Assembly: GCF_014200595.1 (NCBI RefSeq)
Contig: NZ_JACHCG010000003.1
Coordinates: 62,001 to 126,000 of the forward strand
Origin: Pedobacter cryoconitis
GTDB taxonomy: Bacteria > Bacteroidota > Bacteroidia > Sphingobacteriales > Sphingobacteriaceae
DNA: 64,000 nt
Direction of reading: 5' to 3'
Under the pieces are notes generated by a model that worked only from the letters and a program-made list of their open reading frames with translations, was not told the origin of the DNA and ran no database searches. The position numbers and the translations under genes are program-made. This document shows positions 7,677-16,338 of this stretch, piece by piece. Each line of letters begins with the position of its first letter. Positions within the stretch are counted from its first letter, which is position 1.

Positions 7677-9284
7677 TTAAAATCCATGTTCTTTCCCCAT
7701 CAGCTCATTTACTTTTGCTGATGTTTGATGAATAATTTCATCCATCTCCTTCACACAGTTATTAATTCTTTTATAATATTCTTCTTTCTCTTCCTGGTTT
7801 GCTGCAACGTTGGCAAGTGCTGACAATCCTAATATAGAGGCTACAGGTTTTCTGATCTCATGAGAGTTAATCCAGGCAATCTCTTTGAGCGTATGGTTCT
7901 GCTCACTAATTTCTACTTCACGCTTTTTACGTTCGGTAATCTCGGTGACAATATCGATATATCCCGAGTGCTGTCCATCGGAATCTACGATTGAAGTACT
8001 ATTTACTTCAACCCAATAGGGATCTCCACTTTTTGAATAGTTTATAATTTCAATATTAAAGAAATCATGCGCTTTGAGTGAAGCTATGATCGCATCACCG
8101 GTCACCCTGCTGGTTTCGGGGCCATACAATATTTCGCCGGGGGTTTTCCCTTTCAGCTCATTCAACGGATAACCTGTCAGCTGTTCAAATGAAGGGTTAA
8201 CCCAGCTTATCTTTCCTGCAATATCTTTAATGACGACACCGCTTTTAACTTTACTGACCACATCGGCCAGTTGCTTGTTTTCTTCATCTTTACGTCTGAG
8301 TTCATCAACATCTTTCACGGCTCCGATAATCCTCCGGGGTGCACCATCCTCACCAGTCACCAAATAAGCCTGATCAAAAACATACTTATAAGTTCCATCA
8401 GCACAAAGCAGGCGGTAAGAGGCTTCCCAGCGTTTTTTAGCTTGTTTAACAAAGGCATTTAAGCTGTCAAGCACTCTCTTACTATCTGATGGGTGCATTT
8501 TGCCTATCCACCAATCCGGCTTGAAAAAACCTTTCGTATTGTCATAGCCAAATAGTTGTTTTAAACCTGAATTCCAGGTCACCTGGCTTGTCGTCAAATC
8601 CCAGTCCCATATCGCGTCGTGTGTAGCTTTGTTGACTAATTCGTGCCTTTCCAACGCATTATTCAATAATAATTCCCGGTTAAAGCTGTCTGTAATATCT
8701 TTGAGCACACCACTGATTTTATAGGGCTTTCCATCCTGGTAAATCACTTTTCCTGCTTCACGTACATGACGCCATTCACCGTCAATTTTTAGGCGGTGCA
8801 CATAATCCATCTCCCCTGTAATCTTTGTTTTTTCATGCGCTGCAAGAAATCCATCCAGATCATCAGGGTGGATTTGTTCCAGAAAAAATGAGACGGTTGT
8901 AATGGCCGCATCAGGTGTCAGACCAAACAATGTATATAAATTATCAGACCATATTACTTCATCTGTTTGCAGCAAATACTCCCAACTGGCAATCTTAGCC
9001 ATTTTATGGGCATAATACCATTGTTGCTGATCTTTCTTACTGTTATCGAGCGCGCGTTGCAAATAAGCTAATTCGCGCTTCTTTCCTCTATTATAAAGGT
9101 TGACCAGGTAATGCAGCAAGACTGCACTAAATGCGATAAAGAAAAAGCCTTTCAGACTATTAATCAGCGCACGATCCTTTACTGGCATACCATCCACCAA
9201 AAAGGCAATCAGCTGATCACTTAGCACAACCCAGACACAGCCTATAATTACGTACAGTAGTACGATGTAATTCTTGTTCTTCAA
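7677..9284 (-). CDS. Membrane PAS-domain protein with an HK-like DHp end but no ATPase domain
   Basis: 535 residues. Two N-terminal transmembrane segments (YIVLLYVIIGCVWVVLSDQL and FFFIAFSAVLLHYLVNLY) with a short loop between them are followed by three PAS folds, at about residues 95-200, 210-330 and 335-460. Each PAS ends in the PAC-type SGVLKDIT / GAVKDVDE / IDIVTEITE pattern. The last 70 residues hold a dimerisation/phosphoacceptor-like helix pair with INSHEIRKPVASILGL (His about 475). The protein stops there: the HATPase_c N, G1 and G2 boxes are absent, so it cannot autophosphorylate alone. It may be an adaptor, or be phosphorylated in trans. No response regulator is adjacent. Confidence 0.85.
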   Translation of the reverse strand: MKNKNYIVLLYVIIGCVWVVLSDQLIAFLVDGMPVKDRALINSLKGFFFIAFSAVLLHYLVNLYNRGKKRELAYLQRALDNSKKDQQQWYYAHKMAKIASWEYLLQTDEVIWSDNLYTLFGLTPDAAITTVSFFLEQIHPDDLDGFLAAHEKTKITGEMDYVHRLKIDGEWRHVREAGKVIYQDGKPYKISGVLKDITDSFNRELLLNNALERHELVNKATHDAIWDWDLTTSQVTWNSGLKQLFGYDNTKGFFKPDWWIGKMHPSDSKRVLDSLNAFVKQAKKRWEASYRLLCADGTYKYVFDQAYLVTGEDGAPRRIIGAVKDVDELRRKDEENKQLADVVSKVKSGVVIKDIAGKISWVNPSFEQLTGYPLNELKGKTPGEILYGPETSRVTGDAIIASLKAHDFFNIEIINYSKSGDPYWVEVNSTSIVDSDGQHSGYIDIVTEITERKKREVEISEQNHTLKEIAWINSHEIRKPVASILGLSALANVAANQEEKEEYYKRINNCVKEMDEIIHQTSAKVNELMGKEHGF

Positions 9285-9378
9285 ATGAATTGAGCTTATA
9301 AAATCATATCGCCTGTCTGAAATTCAAACGGACTCCTAAAAATAACGATAAATATCGATTTAAAGCCAGAAGTATGGA

Positions 9379-9666
9379 TTATGGCATAACTAATTTGATT
9401 TCGTACAATACACATTCCCGCAGTCTTGCATCGTCAATTAATAAAGGGTGATTAAAGGTCAGCACTTCTTCCATTCCAAGTTTTTTCATCACGTTTATGG
9501 AGGGTATATTTATTTTTGGCGCCATTGCATTTACCTTATCAAGGTTCAAATGAGTCAACGCATAATCAAGACATCTTTTGGCTCCCTCTGTTGCAAACCC
9601 CTGATTCCAGTCTCTGAAGCCAAATCTTTCTGATTTGAAAATATACTGTTTGTCCGATTTTATCAT
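9379..9666 (-). pseudogene. GNAT N-acetyltransferase with a large internal deletion
   Basis: 95 codons. The N-terminus (YIFKSERFGFRDWNQ) reads like the first strand of a RimJ/RimL-type acetyltransferase. It is joined directly to GFATEGAKRCLDYALTHLNL, which normally lies after the acetyl-CoA-binding loop about 85-90 residues further on. The rest is a normal GNAT C-terminus (NIPSINVMKKLGMEEV). The whole middle of the fold, including the first half of the cofactor site, is missing although the frame is intact. This suggests an in-frame deletion, perhaps between short repeats encoding DW/W-N-Q. A functional short protein is unlikely. It is divergent from the hip operon. Confidence 0.6.
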
Positions 9667-9747
9667 TTTGCAAATTGTATTGTATGGAGAATAAAGATAT
9701 AGAACTCAATTCCAGCCAAAATAGTTTAAAAGCATTTAGATAAAATG

Positions 9748-9761
9748 TACCCTATCGGGTA
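9748..9761. promoter_or_regulatory. Candidate hip operator 1
   Basis: Inverted repeat TACCC-TATC-GGGTA in the hipB upstream region. It has the same core arms and 4-bp spacing as the second site, 41 bp away centre to centre (about four helical turns). Confidence 0.6.
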
Positions 9762-9786
9762 TAATCAATAAAAAAAATAAAACATT

Positions 9787-9804
9787 TATACCCGATAGGG
9801 TATA
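9787..9804. promoter_or_regulatory. Candidate hip operator 2
   Basis: Perfect inverted repeat TATACCC-GATA-GGGTATA with 7-bp arms, upstream of hipB. Toxin-antitoxin operons of this type are autorepressed through such palindromes. Confidence 0.65.
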
Positions 9805-9832
9805 TTAAACTATATTTATATATTTATATAAA

Positions 9833-9850
9833 TTATCCATATATGGATAA
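9833..9850. promoter_or_regulatory. Candidate hip operator 3
   Basis: Perfect 18-bp palindrome TTATCCATATATGGATAA, ending 25 bp before the preferred hipB start. Its TATCC/GGATA arms equal the half-sites known for E. coli HipB, although the spacer here is 6 bp rather than 8. Confidence 0.55.
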
Positions 9851-9875
9851 CGGCATTCAAATTTGGTATAAAATA

Positions 9876-10082
9876 ATGAGTCCAATCGCATCATTTATTA
9901 AAGAAAAAAGGAAAAGCTTAAAACTTTCTCAAGAAGATCTTGCATTTAAAGCAGGTGTAGGATTACGCTTTGTTCGCGAACTGGAATCTGGGAAAACTAC
10001 TCTGCGTTTAGACAAGGTTAATCAAGTACTTGAACTATTTGGCAAGCAAGTTGGCATCACCGAAAATTACACCACTGAATAA
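9876..10082 (+). CDS. hipB: HipB-like XRE-family antitoxin/repressor
   Basis: 68-residue helix-turn-helix protein: FIKEKRKSLKLSQEDLAFKAGVGLRFVRELESGK spans the XRE helices, then TTLRLDKVNQVLELFG forms the dimerisation end. This is the classic short HipB form paired with HipA kinases in Bacteroidota. The ATG at 9876 (MSPIASFIKEK) is preferred because homologous antitoxins start there and because the in-frame ATG at 9843 falls inside a palindromic operator candidate. The stop codon overlaps the next start (TAATG). It probably binds the three upstream palindromes, with HipS/HipT as co-regulators. Confidence 0.88.
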   Translation: MSPIASFIKEKRKSLKLSQEDLAFKAGVGLRFVRELESGKTTLRLDKVNQVLELFGKQVGITENYTTE

Positions 10083-10414
10083 TGCAAAAAGCAAAAGTCT
10101 ATTACAGAGAATTCCTGGCCGGTATACTGGAACAATACGACGGCGGCTATCGTTTCACTTATGATCCAATTTACCTGGATATGGAAAAGTCTATGCCTGT
10201 AAGTCTAACCTTACCTTTATCGCCCTATCCTTACCTAAGCAGGATTCTTTTTCCTTTTTTTGATGGTTTGATCCCTGAAGGATGGTTACTCCATATTGCC
10301 AGAGAACAGTGGAATTTTAAAAGAAATGATCGGTTTGAGTTACTTATTAATCTTTGCAGAGACACTATAGGCGCTGTTACTGTTTATCCAGAAGAGGAGG
10401 AAGAAAATGGATAA
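10082..10414 (+). CDS. hipS: HipS-like protein (HipA N-terminal subdomain alone)
   Basis: 110 residues matching only the N-terminal subdomain of HipA (couple_hipA type): AKVYYREFLAGILEQYDGGYRFTYDPIYL, PVSLTLPLSPYPY, then FPFFDGLIPEGWLLHIA and the INLCRDTIGAVTVYPEEEEE end. In single-chain HipA this region is fused to the kinase. In the E. coli O127 HipBST system the separate piece, HipS, acts as the antitoxin for HipT. Start and stop overlap both neighbours (TAATG before; 8 bp with the kinase gene), so the three genes are translationally coupled. Confidence 0.85.
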   Translation: MQKAKVYYREFLAGILEQYDGGYRFTYDPIYLDMEKSMPVSLTLPLSPYPYLSRILFPFFDGLIPEGWLLHIAREQWNFKRNDRFELLINLCRDTIGAVTVYPEEEEENG

Positions 10415-11336
10415 TTGTTTCTTTTGTTACCAGCCAGTTCCTGATGGCCAGCGTTATCACAATAAATGCAGTAAACGCTTTTTTGGTGTGGATTCTGTCC
10501 CAGAACTCCTGCTTAATACTGAGCTATTAAATCAGCTGGCTAAAGAAACTGTAAACCAGCGAATTTCAATTACTGGTGTACAACCTAAATTATCAGTTGA
10601 ATTAACGACAGTCAACAAAGAAAAGAGATTAACAGTTGTGGGATTATGGGGCAAATATATTTTAAAACCTCAAAACAAGGAGTTCCTGCAAATGCCCGAA
10701 GTAGAAGACTTAACTATGCATCTTGCTGCATTATTTAAGATTAAAACCTGTAATCATTGTCTGATACCTGCATCCAACGGAGAAATGGTGTATTTGGCAG
10801 AACGCTTTGATCGGCAGGGGAATTTCAAAATCCATATGGAAGATTTCTGTCAATTAGGTGAATTTCAAACAGAGCAGAAATATGATAGCTCTTACGAACG
10901 TTGTGGTAAACTAATTAATAAATATTGTACTTATAACCGTCTTGATATCCTGACTTATTTTGAGGTACTTCTATTTTCCTTCCTCAGTGGCAATAATGAT
11001 ATGCACATGAAGAATTTTTCCGTACTTCACAGAGAAAATGAAATTATTCTCTCCCCTGCATACGACCTGATCAACGGCAGTTTAATTAATCCAGCAGATC
11101 GCGAAGAGATGGCTTTACTCTTGAACGGAAGGAAAAAGAACATCAAGCGCAGGGATTTTGAGCAATTGGCGAATGTGCTGGGGATTTCATCCGTTGTATT
11201 TCAACGAATGTTGAAGAAATACACCTCAAATACAAAAAATATTTTTGAGCTTATTGATTATTCCTTCTTATCCGAAGTATATAAAAAGGATTATAAACGT
11301 ATCTGGCTGGAAAGAACTGAAAAACTAAAGGCCTGA
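10407..11336 (+). CDS. hipT: HipT-like Ser/Thr kinase toxin (HipA core kinase)
   Basis: 309-residue kinase core. It begins with a zinc-ribbon-like element (CFFC near residue 4, then YHNKC around residue 17). The Gly-rich loop is SITGVQPKLS (residues 54-63); a strand ILKPQN supplies a candidate ATP Lys (residue 87). The catalytic loop is SGNNDMHMKNFSV with Asp198, and the metal-binding loop is LSPAYD with Asp220. HipA-family toxins phosphorylate aminoacyl-tRNA synthetases (GltX for HipA, TrpS for HipT) and stop translation. Ser54 and Thr56 sit where HipT carries its Ser-Ile-Ser autophosphorylation motif. The target here is unknown. Confidence 0.88.
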   Translation: MDNCFFCYQPVPDGQRYHNKCSKRFFGVDSVPELLLNTELLNQLAKETVNQRISITGVQPKLSVELTTVNKEKRLTVVGLWGKYILKPQNKEFLQMPEVEDLTMHLAALFKIKTCNHCLIPASNGEMVYLAERFDRQGNFKIHMEDFCQLGEFQTEQKYDSSYERCGKLINKYCTYNRLDILTYFEVLLFSFLSGNNDMHMKNFSVLHRENEIILSPAYDLINGSLINPADREEMALLLNGRKKNIKRRDFEQLANVLGISSVVFQRMLKKYTSNTKNIFELIDYSFLSEVYKKDYKRIWLERTEKLKA

Positions 11337-11403
11337 TTGTTGATACCTTGTCTATATTAAGTATCCGACCGGTGTCTGAGCTAATTAAAAAAAAATTGAA
11401 CAT

Positions 11404-12003
11404 ATGAAGCAATTTATCATTCTCCTATCAGCCGCTATATTGCTGGCTTCCTGTAATGGCAAACATAAGGACACTAATAACGTTACAGACTCAGTCCATA
11501 CTAATGCAAAGGATACTATCCGGCAAAAGACCCCTGCCATGGGAAACGCTGCTCAGGAACTTTCCCCTGAAGCTGCTAAAGTGAAAGAATGGCTCATTGC
11601 TAACATAGAAAGCTCTTTGAACAAGGCTAACGGTAATATGGAAAATTCGAATGAAGAAGCCGAAAAAGAAGTGAAAAATATTTATACAACTCAATATAGC
11701 GCTTATAAAATTGATGCAATCAATGTGGACTTGGATGATGGCCTCACTGAAGACGAATTTATTACAAAGTGGAAGGGAAAGTATAATCCGGAATTAGCAG
11801 GAATTGGATTTGGTTTCTTAATTCCCGAACAAGATTACGGTCTGATCAAAGTGACAAATTGTAAGCTAAAAAACAAAACTCCCGATGGTTTTGTATTTAA
11901 TGTAGTACTTGAAGATACTAATTATCACAAAAAATATAATAGAGATATCAGGGTTATTGAAGCGGCAAATTCATTTCTTATTGATGACGTATTAGAATAT
12001 TAG
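11404..12003 (+). CDS. Lipoprotein of unknown function
   Basis: 199 residues with a lipoprotein signal peptide (MKQFIILLSAAILLASC, Cys17). It is followed by an Asp/Asn/Thr-rich linker to about residue 50 and then a compact alpha/beta region rich in acidic residues. No catalytic motif or family is recognised. It stands alone between the hip operon and an acyl-CoA dehydrogenase gene. Confidence 0.75.
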   Translation: MKQFIILLSAAILLASCNGKHKDTNNVTDSVHTNAKDTIRQKTPAMGNAAQELSPEAAKVKEWLIANIESSLNKANGNMENSNEEAEKEVKNIYTTQYSAYKIDAINVDLDDGLTEDEFITKWKGKYNPELAGIGFGFLIPEQDYGLIKVTNCKLKNKTPDGFVFNVVLEDTNYHKKYNRDIRVIEAANSFLIDDVLEY

Positions 12004-12140
12004 CCACTTATTTAACTATAAATTCCAGGGAATTCACCGAATAACAATTATCTGGAACTATTCTAAATTAGTTTGGTATATTTGTGATGTATCTTGCGTT
12101 GAGATATAATATTAAAATATTACAGTAATTTACGACCCTA

Positions 12141-13643
12141 ATGATGATAGAATTAAAGACAGAGTTTTCAGAATACATTAAGGATTTCGAAGAGAAATTA
12201 AAACTCTTATTCAGGGGAAAAGAAAATATTAATCAATTTAATTTAGCGGCAGAACTTCCTCCTTTAGTGATGAAGGAGATTCTTGCCGAGCAACCTTTGG
12301 CAGCTGCTATACCGGAAGAGTATGGAGGCCGGGGAGCTGAGGTAAAAGAATGTCTGAGTGTGCTGGCAGCAGCTTCTTACGAATCTTTACCACTTTCGCT
12401 TACCTTTGGAATTAACATTGCCCTTTTTCTTGAACCGCTTGCAAAATATGCAGACGAGTCTGTTAAAAAAGAAGTTTTTGACCGTTTTCTTTACGAACAG
12501 AATATGGGTGGACTGATGATCACTGAACCAGACTATGGAAGTGATGCCCTCAACATGAAAACCCGTAATAGCGAATTGACAAATGGTTACCATATTAAAG
12601 GGACAAAACATTGGCAGGGTCTCACCGGCCTTGCTGACTATTGGCTGATTGCTTCCAGAGCTGAACTGGCTGACGGCGGACTTAGCCGCGATATTGATTT
12701 CTTTCTATGTGATAATACAAAAGAGAAACAACATGTGGTAGTAGAAGAGTATTTTGATACCATAGGTCTGCATATGATTCCTTACGGACGTAATATTTTA
12801 AACATTGAAGTACCTAAAACGTTTAAATTAAATCCGGAATCTACTGGTATTAAAATGATGCTGGACATTCTGCACCGCAGCAGGATGCAGTTTCCTGGTA
12901 TGGGAATGGGCTTTATTAAGCGAATGCTGGATGAGGCGCTTCTACAATGTAAAAACAGGATGGTTGGGGCAACAAACTTGCTGGCTATGGATCAGATCCA
13001 ATTTCAGCTTTCAAAAATACAATCTGCTTACACTATCTGTTCAGCAATGTGCGTTAGAAGCAGTAAGATTAGCGGTATTGAACACAGTTTGGCTACAGAA
13101 GGCCTGGAAGCTAATAGTATGAAAGCTGTAGTTACTGATTTGATGCAGGAATCTGCACAGATTTTAACACAGGTTTCTGGCGCTAAAGGATACCAGACTT
13201 CACATGTTGGTGGCCGTGGGATTATGGACAGCAGACCTTTCCAGATTTTTGAAGGTTCAAATGAAATGCTTTATGCGCAAATTTCTGAAATCATTGTCCG
13301 TCAGATGAAGAAACAGAAAGAATCGAATTTATTTGATTTCCTGGCTACACTTCAACAAACCGCTCAAGCTTGTCATTACTTCAAAAATGAGCTGAGTTTC
13401 ACTTTGAACAGTGCACTTTCACAACGAAAATTATTTGATCTGGGAAAAGTAATCGGAAGAATTGTTTCTTTAGGTTATGTATTGGATCTGGAACTTAAAG
13501 GATTTAGAAAAGACCTGATTGACAATTGTATTATGAACGTTAAACAGGAAGTACGTACTTTAATCTGTGCATTTAACTTCGATAACAGTTCACAGGTAAT
13601 AGAAGATTATAAATCAGAAAGTTCATGGTTTAACTTTGCTTAA
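12141..13643 (+). CDS. Acyl-CoA dehydrogenase family protein
   Basis: 500-residue flavoenzyme. Standard elements are visible: PEEYGGRGAEV in the N-terminal helical domain; MITEPDYGSDALNMKTR and GYHIKGTKHWQG in the FAD/substrate-contacting beta domain; and RPFQIFEGSNEMLYAQISEII, the usual C-terminal motif, near the FAD. It has a C-terminal extension of about 110 residues beyond the normal fold. The substrate is unknown. It is monocistronic and ends at a strong terminator, separate from the beta-oxidation operon at 58-64 kb. Confidence 0.88.
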   Translation: MMIELKTEFSEYIKDFEEKLKLLFRGKENINQFNLAAELPPLVMKEILAEQPLAAAIPEEYGGRGAEVKECLSVLAAASYESLPLSLTFGINIALFLEPLAKYADESVKKEVFDRFLYEQNMGGLMITEPDYGSDALNMKTRNSELTNGYHIKGTKHWQGLTGLADYWLIASRAELADGGLSRDIDFFLCDNTKEKQHVVVEEYFDTIGLHMIPYGRNILNIEVPKTFKLNPESTGIKMMLDILHRSRMQFPGMGMGFIKRMLDEALLQCKNRMVGATNLLAMDQIQFQLSKIQSAYTICSAMCVRSSKISGIEHSLATEGLEANSMKAVVTDLMQESAQILTQVSGAKGYQTSHVGGRGIMDSRPFQIFEGSNEMLYAQISEIIVRQMKKQKESNLFDFLATLQQTAQACHYFKNELSFTLNSALSQRKLFDLGKVIGRIVSLGYVLDLELKGFRKDLIDNCIMNVKQEVRTLICAFNFDNSSQVIEDYKSESSWFNFA

Positions 13644-13676
13644 CCAGAGAATTTTATCCTGATTTAATAAATTAAT

Positions 13677-13712
13677 AAAAAAGCCGGTATGTAAACATAC
13701 CGGCTTTTTTTG
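13677..13712. terminator. Bidirectional rho-independent terminator
   Basis: Arms AAGCCGGTATG / CATACCGGCTT flanked by A and T runs, between convergent genes. Confidence 0.9.
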
Positions 13713-13724
13713 GCCAGGCCCGAT

Positions 13725-16244
13725 CTAAAAATCGACTTTAATCTTAGCCCTTATCCCCCATTTGGATATTCTTGGATGGTCCAGATAAGTAAACCTCCTA
13801 ACCAGATCCATCCTCAGTATTTTGAATATATTGGATATTCCGACACTTCCCTCCACATAAGGAGTAGCACCTAATGCCGGAGACACTACATTACCATGCC
13901 GATCCCTTGGAAACTGATATAATCCCGAACCTTCAATCGGCTCATTCTTACTGGAAAGAGAACCACTTAAAACTTTTAAAGTCAGGATCTCTCTTAATTG
14001 AAGACGCTTCACCAATGGTATTTTGTTCAGGATAAAGCCATTGAAATTATGTTCCAGATTAATACTTGCATACCTGTCACTCATAAATTCCATGAAATTC
14101 ATCAGGTTATAAGATGGCAGTTCGTAAGCATAACTTTGATTAGCACGATGTATAGTCAATAATGGAAATGGAACTTTTCCAAATACCTTACCGGCCTCCA
14201 GGATAATATCTGAATAACCAAACTGTGAAAAGTAAGCTCTTTTAAACACATTAAAGGTTAGGTTCTGGTAGTTATAGTCTCCATTCAGAAATCCTTTGAC
14301 CCCAACGGAGCCGCGCAAAGTGAAAATAGGATATTCATTACGGATTGGTCTTCTGAAGCGTTTTCCCTGATAAAACTGCTCATGAGGTGCCCACCTCACT
14401 TCAGCTGTAAATTCAGAAGTTGTAATATCCGGGACTTCCACATGTCCAGCGTCAGTTAATGCGATAAACCGAAGTCCACCTGTCGGATCTAAGATCTGAT
14501 TTTTATAGGCCACTTTAAACGATAAATGATTCTCCATTTCATTTAAATATTCAAAAATCCATTTCCTGTTGTACAGCCATTTATCATTTACTCCTCTTTT
14601 AAAAGATAACAGGAAGTTATCATCTTCAAGAAAATTGAGATCCTGCCCCGGTATCTGTGTCTCATAACTATGTCTTAAGGTTAATGATTTTACTGGAAAT
14701 TCATAAATTGAACCCGGGGAAAGTGAAAGTACCGTCCCTAATGAATATTTCCATTTCTGATCACGGCTACCATAAGCGACATGTCCATCAAAGAAAATTC
14801 GTTTGCTGAATAAATCGGTAGTCCGTCCACCAACTTTGAGCCTCAGCCCCTCTACAGGATTAAAACTATAAAAAGAGTTGAATGGGCCAACTTCTACTTT
14901 ACCCTGCCCCAGATAACCAGAAAGTAAGAACGAGGCAACCCCCATAGCCCGTTTAAATGGCTTTGAGTTTTTCAGACTATCTATATTCTTATACGCCATC
15001 TCCTCAATTTGAGTGAGCTTTTCCGGCCTCAGCTCTGCCATTGGCACCGGCTGCATTGATTTACCTTCGACAGGTTTAAGTTTTAAGGGCAGATTTAATG
15101 GTGCCGGGCTACTCACAAAATCATTGATGAACAAAGTCCTTTCCCCAAAAATGCTTGCCCCCTCTTTAAAAAGGCCAAGATCCATCGCCATTACACTTTT
15201 TCCTAAATAATAATGACCCGTTTTATCCTGGTGGTATTGAAGAGATATATTCATCTCCTTTACCCAGTTAATATTTATTTTAGAATTGACAGAAAGTGTT
15301 GCCTTTTGTACAGCATACTTACCATCGAGAGAAATATACAGATAACCCAGAAAGAGCACATCTTCCTTATTACGGGGGGCGATCATCAGCTTAATCTGCA
15401 TTGGAGATACATCTTTTAGTGTATCTATAATAAAATACTTATAAAACTGAGGAGCAAGCTCTGCAATCGGACTCATAAAACTCTGATTACCAATACCTAT
15501 GTCATTTTGATAAATATCAACGCGCTGATAAATCTTATCCAGATATTCATTGATACCATCTTCGTCAATAAATTGATCTATACGGGATTGATTCTCTGCC
15601 AGAACAGAAGTCTCTTGTTTAAAAGGATTTTGATAAACCAGGTTATGGCTCATCTTTTCTTTCATAAAAATGGGGGTCAACAATTTGCCCGGCCGGGTCA
15701 GAGAGTCCGAATTATCCTTTAAAAATGATAACCTCTTAAGCAATTTTGAAGTCTTTGCTTTTTCAGTAGTCATACTTAATGAAATATTCATTTTCTCATA
15801 TTCCTGATAAGAAAGGTAATTTTGAAGATTTGCTGCATTGGACTTCTTGTGTTCAATCACTCTTCTGATCAGTTCAACTGCTGGATTGTCCTTATTCTTA
15901 TATCTTGGTTTATGAGCTACAGAGATACTTACCTCAGACAAATCCTCAGATTGCGGCTCTAATTCAATATTCATATGATGGCTATGTCCGGCAGGCATTT
16001 CCAGTTTTAGCCTTCGGTACCCTATACCGTAAAAATGAATTGCTTTGATCTTTTCCTTTGATAGAATAGTGTAAAATCCCTTAGCATCGCTTGAGGTCTT
16101 ACTTGTCGAATTTTCGAAACTTATGGTTACTCCGGACAATGGCTGCCCTGTTGCTTTATCTGTAATCAGACCTTTCACCTGTATGGTCTGGGCCTCTGCC
16201 TTAAAGAAGAAAAAAAGAAAGAATATTGAAATAAGAAACTTCAT
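13725..16244 (-). CDS. DUF5686 family protein with carboxypeptidase-regulatory-like N-terminal domain
   Basis: 839 residues. The signal peptide (MKFLISIFFLFFFFKAEAQ) is followed by a CarboxypepD_reg-like Ig fold (VKGLITDKATGQPLSGVTISFENS) at about 20-105, as in TonB-dependent receptors. A large DUF5686 region follows, whose C-terminal half shows alternating strands and aromatic ends typical of an outer-membrane beta-barrel (terminal WGIRAKIKVDF). The role of the family is unknown; TonB box and plug domains are absent. The internal ATG at 16244 is chosen because the signal peptide begins there; 12 upstream in-frame codons look non-native. Transcription ends at the terminator shared with the acyl-CoA dehydrogenase gene. 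Confidence 0.85.
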   Translation of the reverse strand: MKFLISIFFLFFFFKAEAQTIQVKGLITDKATGQPLSGVTISFENSTSKTSSDAKGFYTILSKEKIKAIHFYGIGYRRLKLEMPAGHSHHMNIELEPQSEDLSEVSISVAHKPRYKNKDNPAVELIRRVIEHKKSNAANLQNYLSYQEYEKMNISLSMTTEKAKTSKLLKRLSFLKDNSDSLTRPGKLLTPIFMKEKMSHNLVYQNPFKQETSVLAENQSRIDQFIDEDGINEYLDKIYQRVDIYQNDIGIGNQSFMSPIAELAPQFYKYFIIDTLKDVSPMQIKLMIAPRNKEDVLFLGYLYISLDGKYAVQKATLSVNSKININWVKEMNISLQYHQDKTGHYYLGKSVMAMDLGLFKEGASIFGERTLFINDFVSSPAPLNLPLKLKPVEGKSMQPVPMAELRPEKLTQIEEMAYKNIDSLKNSKPFKRAMGVASFLLSGYLGQGKVEVGPFNSFYSFNPVEGLRLKVGGRTTDLFSKRIFFDGHVAYGSRDQKWKYSLGTVLSLSPGSIYEFPVKSLTLRHSYETQIPGQDLNFLEDDNFLLSFKRGVNDKWLYNRKWIFEYLNEMENHLSFKVAYKNQILDPTGGLRFIALTDAGHVEVPDITTSEFTAEVRWAPHEQFYQGKRFRRPIRNEYPIFTLRGSVGVKGFLNGDYNYQNLTFNVFKRAYFSQFGYSDIILEAGKVFGKVPFPLLTIHRANQSYAYELPSYNLMNFMEFMSDRYASINLEHNFNGFILNKIPLVKRLQLREILTLKVLSGSLSSKNEPIEGSGLYQFPRDRHGNVVSPALGATPYVEGSVGISNIFKILRMDLVRRFTYLDHPRISKWGIRAKIKVDF

Positions 16245-16338
16245 AAAGCCTATAGGCCATAATTGATTGGGATAACACAATAACTAATTACAAACTGCCC
16301 ATTACCCAAATCACGGGCAGTTTGTATGGATCGCAAAA

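Noticed and set aside
9843..9875. N-terminal extension of the HipB-like protein
   Set aside because: The upstream ATG falls inside a palindromic operator and homologues start at the MSPIASFIKE position.
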